Below, piece by piece: positions 1 through 6,262 of a stretch of 7,764 nt of DNA. The position numbers were made by a program, and so were the translations under genes. Where the stretch lies: positions 1 through 7,764 of the forward strand of contig DAIBSV010000088.1 of NCBI GenBank assembly GCA_027415455.1. Reading direction: 5' to 3'. Position 1 is the stretch's first letter, and each line of letters starts with the position of its first letter. The stretch comes from Nitrospirota bacterium. GTDB lineage: Bacteria > Nitrospirota_A > Leptospirillia > Leptospirillales > Leptospirillaceae. The notes below the pieces were generated by a model, which saw only the letters and a list, made by a program, of their open reading frames with translations, did no database searches and was not told the DNA's origin.

Positions 1-525
1 CCACCGTCCGGCCTTGCCTGTCACGGTGGCGTTCCTGATCTCTCCCGCAATCTGCCGGGAGAGGCGGACCTTGACCCACCCCACCTTGGGGAGAAAGATC
101 CGGGGCAGGAGATTCCGTCCCTCCTCATCCCGGATTGCAAGATCGAGCTTCACCTGGAGGGGATCGGGATACCGGAGGGACTCCCCCTCGCCCTTCCTTT
201 TGAACCGTGGGAAGCGCTTCGGGTTTCTCCGGTCCAGGGCGTCCCACATGGCCCGGTCGAGGTTCCTGAGGGTCTGCTGCTGGGGATGGACCGGACCGAG
301 CGACAGAAACCCGTATTCCTCGCTCGATCGCCACAGGGTCAGGAGCTTGGCCAGGTCCCCGTAGGACAGGAGAGGCATCCCGGATTCGAGCCGTTTCGTC
401 TGAAGATCGAGGGCCTTGTTCCAGACGAACCGGACGCACCCCGCATGGCGTGACAGGAGTCTCTCCTGTTCGGGCGTCGGAACGAGCCGGAATTTGAAGG
501 CTTGCATTCTTTTCATGTTGGGCAT
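1..525 (-). CDS. tnpB: TnpB-like protein (IS200/IS605 family), N-terminal part, cut by window edge
   Basis: My reading of the minus strand gives an open frame of 175 codons with no stop, running off the left edge. The first residues (MQAFKFRLVPTPEQERLL, then HAGCVRFVWNKAL) match the N-terminal helix-turn-helix signature of TnpB/OrfB proteins. They are followed by the typical NPKRFPRFKRKGEG stretch and a basic beta-rich region. TnpB is an RNA-guided nuclease of IS200/IS605-type elements and the ancestor of Cas12. The RuvC catalytic residues, the zinc finger and the guide-RNA-bearing right end would lie off-window, so activity cannot be judged. The start is uncertain: ATG at 525, 516 or 507 are all in frame and none has a strong ribosome binding site. 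The MQAFKFRL start at 507 looks most like family members. It lies on the same strand as array 1 and casDinG, about 100 bases beyond the last repeat, and looks more GC-rich than the cas genes, which suggests a separate insertion. Confidence 0.88.
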   Translation of the reverse strand, partial: MPNMKRMQAFKFRLVPTPEQERLLSRHAGCVRFVWNKALDLQTKRLESGMPLLSYGDLAKLLTLWRSSEEYGFLSLGPVHPQQQTLRNLDRAMWDALDRRNPKRFPRFKRKGEGESLRYPDPLQVKLDLAIRDEEGRNLLPRIFLPKVGWVKVRLSRQIAGEIRNATVTGKAGRW

Positions 526-623
526 TGTCGCAGAAAACCCCGCACTGAAAGCCACGACAGGGACGGCCCTGCCGTCCGCGCTATCCTTCCCCGCGCCTTT
601 CGGGCGAGGTTTGCCGCGCGATT
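526..623. other. Spacer region between array 1 and tnpB, with a hairpin at 561-577
   Basis: This short noncoding stretch contains a perfect inverted repeat, GGACGG, a five-base loop CCCTG, then CCGTCC (561-577). A weaker one lies around 594-606 (CGCC/GGCG). Neither is followed by a T-run on the minus strand, so neither looks like an intrinsic terminator for the array transcript. The 561-577 hairpin lies just upstream of tnpB, where the left-end imperfect hairpin of an IS200/IS605-type element would be expected, but I cannot define the element's boundary. Both readings are inference. Confidence 0.4.
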
Positions 624-1189
624 GGATCACCCCTGCACGCAGGGGAAATCCACCTCCCAGATATCCCCGGTCTGTCGAAAGACAGATTCTCACCCCTGGC
701 CCGCAGGGGAAACCTCCACCGGGAGGACGGCCCCGCCGTCGAGTATTTCTCACCCCTGCACGCAGGGGAAATCCCTTTCTCGTCTTTCCGAATCCGGGCA
801 TCGTCCTTCTCACCCCTGCGCGCAGGGAAAACCCTCCTTACCCTTCCAGAGCTTGCCCCCTCCTGCTTCTCACCCCTGCACGCAGGGGAAACCTTCGCAG
901 ACCCTGGCCGACCTTGCGATTCTCACCCCTGCACGCAGGTGATGCCCTAGCCGAGCGGGATCGCTCAGTTCCATCGTTTCCTTCTCACCCCTGCACGCAG
1001 TGGAAAAACTAGACCTTGAGGAGTTCATACGATCGCGGTATTTCCTCACCCCTGCACGCAGGGGAAACCCGGCTGGAAGGAGGCAGCCATAAAATGGCTT
1101 TTCTCACCCCTGCACGCAGGGGAAACCCGATTTCCAGGCGCTTGTATCCGATTCTCTCTTCTTCTCACCCCTGCACGCAGGGGAAATCC
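624..1189 (-). CRISPR. CRISPR array 1 (10 repeats, 9 spacers), minus-strand orientation, type IV-A
   Basis: Ten 28-29 base repeats lie at 624-651, 687-714, 747-774, 807-834, 867-894, 920-947, 982-1009, 1043-1070, 1101-1128 and 1162-1189. They are separated by spacers of mostly 30-35 bases; the spacer at 895-919 is only 25. Read on the minus strand each repeat is a variable 5' part, a stem CCCCTG/CAGGGG closed over CGTG (or CGCG, CGGGC), and a 3' tail TGAGAA. This is the layout of type I-E/IV-A repeats, in which Cas6-type enzymes cut at the 3' base of the hairpin and leave a 7-8 base handle. That orientation makes the array collinear with casDinG, whose stop codon directly touches the first repeat. 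The far repeat (624-651) has a degenerated 3' end, as expected for the leader-distal end. Repeats at 807, 920 and 982 carry stem mismatches or wobbles. No leader is visible at either end. Confidence 0.95.
948..981 (-). repeat. Spacer shared with array 2 (copy 1)
   Basis: Read on the minus strand this 34-base spacer matches the first spacer of array 2 (6987-7020) at 31 of 34 positions. The repeat that follows it (920-947) shares with its array 2 counterpart the unusual 5' sequence GGGCATC, found in no other repeat. Including the preceding CAGGGGTGAGAA, the matched block is 920-993 against 6975-7048, with about 70 of 74 positions identical in inverted orientation. Confidence 0.9.
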
Positions 1190-3397
1190 TCAACGAATTA
1201 CCTGCTGCTTACGATAGTTTGTCCGATCAAACATTCGTCGTGCAATTTTCTGGAAGCGCTCGAACTTCGGCCATTCTGTCCAAAGTCGTCCGTCAAGGAC
1301 CCAAAGATTTTTTTCCGGGGCATTCGGGTGGCGTACGAGACGACCCAGACCCTGCTTGATGATCAGTAACGCATCTTTGATGATCGAATCAACCCCTGTT
1401 TTTTCGAAGCGAGACATGGCTGATGTTGTTTTGTTGAGCCCTATTGGAAAGCAGGCAATGATGAGGTCACTCAGAAGCGAGTCATGCTCCGGAGCAACCG
1501 ATTTGTCGGTCAAGTCGATGCCCGTCCAAGCCACCCCCGTTGCGATCAGAATGGGCCGTGCTCCTTCAGTATGAAGCGCACGAAATTTCTCTTCGGCAAC
1601 GCTAAACTTCTCGTTGCGCCGCTGAGCCACAATGCGCGTCGGAAAAGGAATATGCTTGGCCAGGGCCTCGACCTGGGCAAACGATGCGGTCAGAATGAGG
1701 GTCCCCCCTCGGCTCTCTTCAACAATTTTTCGGCACTGATCCGCAACATTGATGAGCCAATGCGTTTCAGACTCCTCCGACCTCACTTTATCGAGAGGGC
1801 GTGAAAGTTTTTCCGCTAACTCCTTGGAAGGAAGATGGAGCTTGGGAATCGCGGTAATCCAGCTGGCAATAACAGGAGGAGGTGTGTCTGTTCTCCCTTT
1901 CGGCATGGCCAGGAGCGATAACATGTAATCCGCACGATTGTTTCCGAACTCATCTGAAATATAAAGTGTGGCGGAACAAACGGCGGCGCTCCCTACGGAT
2001 TTCCAGAGATTTCCGAGAACGTCGCCTACGCTATCTCGTCCAATAACAATCGAAGGGAATCGGAGATCTGGCGAAAATTCGACAAAGGCAGACCACTTTT
2101 TTCCCATGACGACGTTGATGGCTTCTTTGATGACCGATCGGTCATTTCCGATATCCCTGACGACCGACAGCGGTTTCGGCGTCAAGGCCTGTCCTATTTC
2201 TTCCAACATCTCCTTTATTTCGTCGAAGTCTTCCATGTGCGGACCCAGACTGATTCTTCTTTCAGAAAAAGCGGCGACGTCTGAAAGACGCGTGCGAGAA
2301 CTTTCGATGATCTTGAGCGCCTTGACGATGGAGGATCCGTTTGAGGCTCCGGTCGCTTTGGCGGCCTGTTTCAAGCGAAAACGAAGGGATGTCATGGAAA
2401 GGGATTCGGAGTGAATTTTGGCGAAATTCTGCTCGAGTTGATGCGCTTCATCGACGATCAGAACATCCGGTGCCGGGAAGGCCGCCCATTGACGCTGGTG
2501 CGCACGCGCCAGCATGGCATGTGTACAAAAAAGAATATCCGATGCGATCGCCGCCTGTCTTACAGCCAACAGCGACTGGTGAAGCTCCTTTTCCTCGGAC
2601 CGAAGGAGAAAATCATTCACGGGCACATCCTTTGCCAACTGGCGTAGGTCATCCGCCAAGAACGCAAGACGGGCCCCAGATTCCCGCATGGCGCGAATAA
2701 GGGGAGACTCCATTAAGACGGGCCCTCCCTCGAGGATCCAACTTCTGACGCCAATGTCGATCGAAGCATCTTCCGCAATCCATTCGCGAAGACGTTCCTC
2801 GCTGACGAATTCTGTTATGCCTGGAAAGAAGCCAGCCGTCACCCCCTGGGCGATCCCTTCATCCTTAAGATTTTCGTATTCCACCCACAACTGTCCGATA
2901 ACTTTGAGAGTTGGCGCCGTCATGACCACACGCTTTTTTTTCCTCGCCTGAAGGATGGCCGCCGCCACCATCGCGCGGGACTTCCCGATGCCCGTCGAGG
3001 CTTCCGCCAGACAGAGGCGACCGTTGTCCAGCGATGTCGCAATGTTTTTAAAAAACGTGATCTGTTCCTGGGACTGCGTGGAGAAGGGTGGCGGCGAGGA
3101 TGTTTCGACCTGCATAGAAAATGCGGCCTGTTTTCCCTGCAAAATCTTGAGGCCGGCAATCATCAGTGATGCAAAAACATCATCAAAGGTCAGACCATCC
3201 GCTTGGTGTTTTTCAACCAGTTCCTCCACTTTCGCCATGATGACGGGCGGAATGAAGAGCGTTTTCTTGTTGATGTTTTTCAAGGAAACCTTTTCAGGCT
3301 TGACGCCATCATTGAGCGCTTTCGAGATCGCTGATCTGAAGGTGACGCCGGGAAGAGTGGGCGGGATGGGAATAACAGGAACGTAACGGTTTGGCAT
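1190..3397 (-). CDS. csf4: CasDinG (Csf4), type IV-A CRISPR-associated XPD/DinG-like superfamily 2 helicase
   Basis: The 735-residue protein has the DinG/XPD helicase motifs in order: Walker A in AEASTGIGKS (131-140), DEAH box (316-319), SAT (475-477), a motif V-like ATGVAWTGIDLTD (619-631) and motif VI QGLGRLVR (682-689). Between motifs I and II, where DinG and XPD carry four cysteines for a 4Fe-4S cluster, I find only one cysteine (about 291), so the cluster is absent. That is the known state of CasDinG proteins. The N-terminal ~110 residues before the helicase core match the accessory N-terminal domain of this family. CasDinG is a 5'-3' ATP-dependent helicase recruited to the Csf-crRNA R-loop and needed for type IV-A interference, which does not require target cleavage. 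The start ATG at 3397 is supported by AAGGAG (3403-3408) five bases upstream. It is transcribed away from the other csf genes, and its TGA (1190-1192) abuts array 1 with no gap. Confidence 0.95.
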   Translation of the reverse strand: MPNRYVPVIPIPPTLPGVTFRSAISKALNDGVKPEKVSLKNINKKTLFIPPVIMAKVEELVEKHQADGLTFDDVFASLMIAGLKILQGKQAAFSMQVETSSPPPFSTQSQEQITFFKNIATSLDNGRLCLAEASTGIGKSRAMVAAAILQARKKKRVVMTAPTLKVIGQLWVEYENLKDEGIAQGVTAGFFPGITEFVSEERLREWIAEDASIDIGVRSWILEGGPVLMESPLIRAMRESGARLAFLADDLRQLAKDVPVNDFLLRSEEKELHQSLLAVRQAAIASDILFCTHAMLARAHQRQWAAFPAPDVLIVDEAHQLEQNFAKIHSESLSMTSLRFRLKQAAKATGASNGSSIVKALKIIESSRTRLSDVAAFSERRISLGPHMEDFDEIKEMLEEIGQALTPKPLSVVRDIGNDRSVIKEAINVVMGKKWSAFVEFSPDLRFPSIVIGRDSVGDVLGNLWKSVGSAAVCSATLYISDEFGNNRADYMLSLLAMPKGRTDTPPPVIASWITAIPKLHLPSKELAEKLSRPLDKVRSEESETHWLINVADQCRKIVEESRGGTLILTASFAQVEALAKHIPFPTRIVAQRRNEKFSVAEEKFRALHTEGARPILIATGVAWTGIDLTDKSVAPEHDSLLSDLIIACFPIGLNKTTSAMSRFEKTGVDSIIKDALLIIKQGLGRLVRHPNAPEKNLWVLDGRLWTEWPKFERFQKIARRMFDRTNYRKQQVIR

Positions 3398-3402
3398 TTT
3401 GT

Positions 3403-3408
3403 CTCCTT
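3403..3408 (-). promoter_or_regulatory. Ribosome binding site of casDinG
   Basis: AAGGAG on the minus strand, five bases before the ATG at 3397. It fixes the start of casDinG. Confidence 0.85.
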
Positions 3409-3412
3409 ATCT

Positions 3413-3439
3413 CAAGTGCGATTAAATTTAACACACTTG
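3413..3439. promoter_or_regulatory. Inverted repeat in the casDinG leader, possible operator
   Basis: CAAGTG (3413-3418) and CACTTG (3434-3439) form a perfect six-base inverted repeat. It surrounds a ten-base palindrome TTAAATTTAA (3422-3431). It lies between the casDinG -10 box and its ribosome binding site, where a repressor or a short RNA structure could act. No regulator gene is in the window, so the role is inference. Confidence 0.35.
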
Positions 3440-3465
3440 CATTATAGCAAGATATTCGATATAGT
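3437..3465 (+). promoter_or_regulatory. Predicted sigma70-type promoter for cas6-csf1-csf2-csf3 (and array 2)
   Basis: On the plus strand there is a TTGCAT -35-like box (3437-3442), a 17-base spacing and a TATAGT -10-like box (3460-3465). It occupies almost the same bases as the casDinG promoter on the other strand: each -10 overlaps the other's -35. The start would lie around 3472, giving a leader of about 115 bases before cas6. It is a weaker match to consensus than the opposite promoter. Confidence 0.5.
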
Positions 3466-3468
3466 CAA
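3441..3468 (-). promoter_or_regulatory. Predicted sigma70-type promoter for casDinG (and array 1)
   Basis: On the minus strand there is a -35 box TTGACT (3463-3468), a 16-base spacing, and a perfect -10 box TATAAT (3441-3446). It lies about 45 bases upstream of the casDinG start in an AT-rich intergenic region. A five-base inverted repeat CTTGC/GCAAG (3436-3440, 3447-3451) exactly brackets the -10 box and could be a regulator site. Because array 1 follows casDinG without a gap, this promoter would also drive the array. Prediction from consensus only. Confidence 0.7.
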
Positions 3469-3587
3469 CGAAAGGCATGGAGAACGGCGCTCGATCCCCT
3501 GTGCGTCAACTCCGAGTCATGCCAGTAGGTTCGTCCAGCATCTCCTGAGTCGGACTGAGCATCCTTCAGCATTAAAAAGGAGAAAAA

Positions 3588-4319
3588 GTGGCTGAATACA
3601 CAGAACTGTTTTTCCGGAGCAAGGCCTTTGGGGACGACCCAATATGGCCCGACATCGCCAGGAAGATGCTGGCGGAGGCTCTCGATGGAGAAAAAATTTC
3701 CCCTGTGTTTTTCCATCGGGACCACAAGGGATCCATTCAAGGACGTATTGGGGATGACAGGAACGGAGAGGGCATGGGACTGCCTCCGTCCGTTATTTTC
3801 GATGGCGGTCGTGGCTTTGTGCGGCTGTATGGGGTGGGACAGGAAGGGGTGGAAACCTTGGCTCTTTCTCTGCCAACACTTCTTTCAGCACTCAATCGCC
3901 ATCTTGGATCCCCTGTCTTACTGGAGATGCGACAAGGATCGCTGGACATCAAAGCCACCGGTTATGGCGTTCTCCATTCCATCCATCGCCTTGTCGTGTC
4001 GAAGAAGTCAGGATTCCCTGGCGATGATTACCAGGAAAGAATGAAACGGGAGATTGTGAGAGGGCTTGTCTCGTGCGCACGAATTCATGCCCCTCATTTC
4101 GAAAGCTTGATTCCGTCGGAGTCAGAGATCGAAGTTCTTGAGGGCGTTCCGTGCGCGGTGGAAATCAAACCCGGCATCATGGCCGGAGCTGTCAAGAATG
4201 TTGTTGTGGCCATGCCAATTCGTCTTTCTGGGCCATGGTCCGTCGGACGGTTGCGCTCGCGGGGATACGGACTTATTCGTTCCGTTAACCCAAGAGGATT
4301 TAGAATGGAGGTTTCATGA
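3588..4319 (+). CDS. csf5: Cas6-family pre-crRNA endoribonuclease of type IV-A (Csf5-like)
   Basis: This 243-residue protein starts at GTG, preceded by AAGGAG (3577-3582) with five bases of spacing. It is called mainly from position (first gene of a csf operon) and from a C-terminal glycine/arginine-rich loop SVGRLRSRGYGLI (218-230) preceded by a beta-rich segment (KNVVVAMPIRLSG). This is the G-loop arrangement of Cas6/Csf5 RAMP-fold proteins. It would cut the CCCCTG/CAGGGG hairpin of the repeats and probably stay bound to the crRNA 3' end. Histidines at 43 and 46 lie near the N-terminus, but I cannot assign catalytic residues with confidence. Its stop overlaps the start of csf1 (ATGA, 4316-4319), indicating translational coupling. 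Whether it is closer to Csf5 or to a type I-E-like Cas6e cannot be decided by eye. Confidence 0.8.
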   Translation: MAEYTELFFRSKAFGDDPIWPDIARKMLAEALDGEKISPVFFHRDHKGSIQGRIGDDRNGEGMGLPPSVIFDGGRGFVRLYGVGQEGVETLALSLPTLLSALNRHLGSPVLLEMRQGSLDIKATGYGVLHSIHRLVVSKKSGFPGDDYQERMKREIVRGLVSCARIHAPHFESLIPSESEIEVLEGVPCAVEIKPGIMAGAVKNVVVAMPIRLSGPWSVGRLRSRGYGLIRSVNPRGFRMEVS

Positions 4320-5035
4320 AAACACTGACCTCATCTGTGCTGGTTGCACAGGCGTTGGGGTTTCGTCAGGACGGCGTGCGATCCAAACGTGCCGGTCTGT
4401 GCGCCTACTGTGGTTTGTCCATCCAGGAAGGTGATCTTTGTATTCCTTTTTCGGCCGGCCAAGCTTTTATGGATGATCTCTCGTTAGCGGCAAAAGGATC
4501 TGGGTTGACGTGCGGTTATTGTGCCACCCTGCTGACTGTCGACGGTCTGAGGATGTCTGGATACGGCATGTTTTACAAAGGTGGTGTCGTCCCATTCCGA
4601 AAGTGGAAGGATATCGCAGAGGGAATCATAAATCCGCCCGAGCCACCCTTTGTCGCTGTGTACGCGACGGCCAACAACCAGCACATGGCATGGAGGGCGC
4701 CCGTCAATCTTTCTCGTGATCTTTTTTACGTCCGAGTCGGTCTCCGTGACCTTAAAATTCGTCGTCGAAAACTCCTGGAAGCGGTCGAGGGATGCCAACG
4801 TCTCGCTGGCATCATGGGTATTCCGGCCACGCAAAAATCCGTTGCCCACCCTTTCGCATCGCTTTCGACCAACCTGAAAGATGCTCATCACGGACAAATC
4901 CGGAGAAACCATTTTCACGAGGCAGCCATCGCGCTTCCAGACGATGCAGAAAGACTCTTCGATCTGACGCTTGGCGAAACATGGGCTCTTCGCTTCTTGT
5001 TGTCTCCCAACGCGGGAACAAAAGAAGACGAATAA
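4316..5035 (+). CDS. csf1: Csf1, small Cas8-like subunit of the type IV-A complex, zinc-finger protein
   Basis: This 239-residue protein has two CxxC pairs, C29-A-Y-C32 and C66-G-Y-C69, which form the zinc finger characteristic of Csf1. Downstream is the segment PPFVAVYATANNQHMAWRAPVNLS (about 110-133), a region I recall as conserved in the family. Csf1 is the signature subunit of type IV systems and takes the place of the Cas8/large subunit at the 5' handle end of the crRNA. In related complexes it helps with target or PAM-side recognition; that role here is inferred from family. The start is fixed by GGAGG (4307-4311) four bases upstream and by the ATGA overlap with the preceding cas6. The gap to csf2 is 33 bases. 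Confidence 0.9.
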   Translation: MKTLTSSVLVAQALGFRQDGVRSKRAGLCAYCGLSIQEGDLCIPFSAGQAFMDDLSLAAKGSGLTCGYCATLLTVDGLRMSGYGMFYKGGVVPFRKWKDIAEGIINPPEPPFVAVYATANNQHMAWRAPVNLSRDLFYVRVGLRDLKIRRRKLLEAVEGCQRLAGIMGIPATQKSVAHPFASLSTNLKDAHHGQIRRNHFHEAAIALPDDAERLFDLTLGETWALRFLLSPNAGTKEDE

Positions 5036-5068
5036 GTTCCTTTTCACAAACAACACAAAGGAGACATC

Positions 5069-6154
5069 ATGAAACTTCGCATCGACGCCATTCTTAAGAC
5101 CAAAACACCTCTCCATATTGCGGCCCCTGGCGGAGCACGCATGGATCCGAGCAACGGAAATATCGTTTACACTGGAGGAATTCCGTGTACGACCATACAG
5201 AAGCTCCCCATCCAGGACGGAGACGTAATTTATAACTATCCGGCTATCGCTGCGAACAATATTGCCGGGCGTTTACGCCGTCATGCGGCCAAGATCGTTC
5301 TTGACGTTTTAAAGAATAAAGGTCAGAAGGTGAGCCTTCACGCATATTCCGTCCTGCAATGCGGTGCTGCCACTGGCAATCCGGACGCAGCGGACATTAC
5401 CTATGAGGAATGGAAAAAAGCGACGGCTCATCCTTATATTGGCCTTTTCGGTGGCGGCAACAAAATGCTTCGAAGAAAAGCCAGAGTTCACAACGCATTG
5501 CCAATTATCCAGCCTGTACTCAATTTGATCGGCGATCTGGCGCATCCGGCCGCCGAAACCCACGCCCTCCCCTTGAAGTCTTACCTGACAAAGGCATGGT
5601 CTTTCCGGCGCAATGACGATCTTCGCGAACTTGTCAACATTTCAGTCGCCGCCGATGTTGTTGATCATTTTGAAGAGGAGTTTGAAAAACGCCAGATCTT
5701 GATCGTGACAGAACAGCTCAATAAAAAAGCCGGCGAGAGCAGCGAGCTTAAGTCCTCAACCAAAACTTTCTCGGCGATCGAATTCGTGATCCCAGGGATT
5801 CCTTTTGGATTGCTCTTTGAACTTGATGACGTCACTCCAGCGCAAGCAGGACTCTTTCTCCTGACACTCGAGAGCTTTCAAAAGACAGAGCACCTGGGTG
5901 GATATGTCCGCAATGGTTTCGGCGCATTTTCACTCAACGATGTTCGATTGACAAATCTTGAATCCGGAGAAGAGTGCAATATTTTTGATGGAGGAGCGCT
6001 CGTCAGACCATCAGTTTCAAACCTGCTTGATTCATGGTTTCACGAGGCCGAAAAACTTTCCGCTAAAGAGATTGAAGAAATTGTCAGCGTCACAGTCAAA
6101 GAGAAGAAGAAGAAAGAAAAAACTGAGAAAGAGCCCGCACATTCTCCTGCCTGA
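5069..6154 (+). CDS. csf2: Csf2, Cas7-like backbone subunit of the type IV-A complex
   Basis: This 361-residue protein follows csf1 in the conserved csf order. Features are an N-terminal beta strand (MKLRIDAILKTKTPLHIAAPGG) typical of Cas7/RAMP folds, and a central region rich in asparagine and arginine (NNIAGRLRRHAAK, about 65-77) of the kind that binds the target or crRNA. The C-terminal glycine loop is LGGYVRNGFG (276-285). Several copies would polymerise along the crRNA spacer. The last ~20 residues form a strongly lysine/glutamate-rich low-complexity tail (KEKKKKEKTEKE), probably disordered. The start is supported by AAAGGAG (5057-5063) with five bases of spacing. In the same frame the TGA stop is followed two codons later by a TAG. 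Confidence 0.92.
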   Translation: MKLRIDAILKTKTPLHIAAPGGARMDPSNGNIVYTGGIPCTTIQKLPIQDGDVIYNYPAIAANNIAGRLRRHAAKIVLDVLKNKGQKVSLHAYSVLQCGAATGNPDAADITYEEWKKATAHPYIGLFGGGNKMLRRKARVHNALPIIQPVLNLIGDLAHPAAETHALPLKSYLTKAWSFRRNDDLRELVNISVAADVVDHFEEEFEKRQILIVTEQLNKKAGESSELKSSTKTFSAIEFVIPGIPFGLLFELDDVTPAQAGLFLLTLESFQKTEHLGGYVRNGFGAFSLNDVRLTNLESGEECNIFDGGALVRPSVSNLLDSWFHEAEKLSAKEIEEIVSVTVKEKKKKEKTEKEPAHSPA

Positions 6155-6262
6155 CACTAGGCAGCCCGTCGAAGACAGGTATTCACCGATAGTAGAGAAA
6201 GGAGAAGCGGGAACGGCGCTATCCCGCCCCGGCAGCAATGCCGGGGCCTCCCGCGCAATCGG
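6155..6262 (+). promoter_or_regulatory. Structured csf3 leader: consensus ribosome binding site separated from the start by two hairpins
   Basis: AAAGGAG (6198-6204) is the same ribosome binding site sequence used by csf2, but it lies 58 bases before the csf3 ATG. Between them are hairpin 1, GCGGGA/TCCCGC (6207-6212, 6222-6227, nine-base loop), and hairpin 2, CCCCGGCA-GCAA-TGCCGGGG (6227-6246), an eight-base-pair perfect stem with a GNRA tetraloop. There is no T-run after either, so a terminator is unlikely. No good Shine-Dalgarno lies directly before the ATG. The stems could bring the binding site closer to the start, lower csf3 translation, or be a REP-like insertion. Confidence 0.6.

Noticed and set aside
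125..439. Minus-strand 104-residue frame at the left end
   Set aside because: It lies in another frame of the TnpB coding region, which has clear family motifs on the same strand.
416..1369. Plus-strand open frames running through array 1, with repeated proline/arginine motifs
   Set aside because: The repeated peptide pattern (SHPCTQGK, LTPARRGN) is just the CRISPR repeat translated in different frames.
3465..3740. Minus-strand 91-residue frame overlapping the start of cas6
   Set aside because: It is antisense to cas6 and crosses the predicted divergent promoters; no family signature is visible.
4484..5116. Minus-strand 210-residue frame opposite csf1
   Set aside because: It is antisense to csf1, which has zinc-finger motifs and a proper start; the antisense product has no recognisable features.
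6227..6246. Intrinsic terminator between csf2 and csf3
   Set aside because: The stem is strong, but no T-run follows it and csf3 comes 16 bases later.
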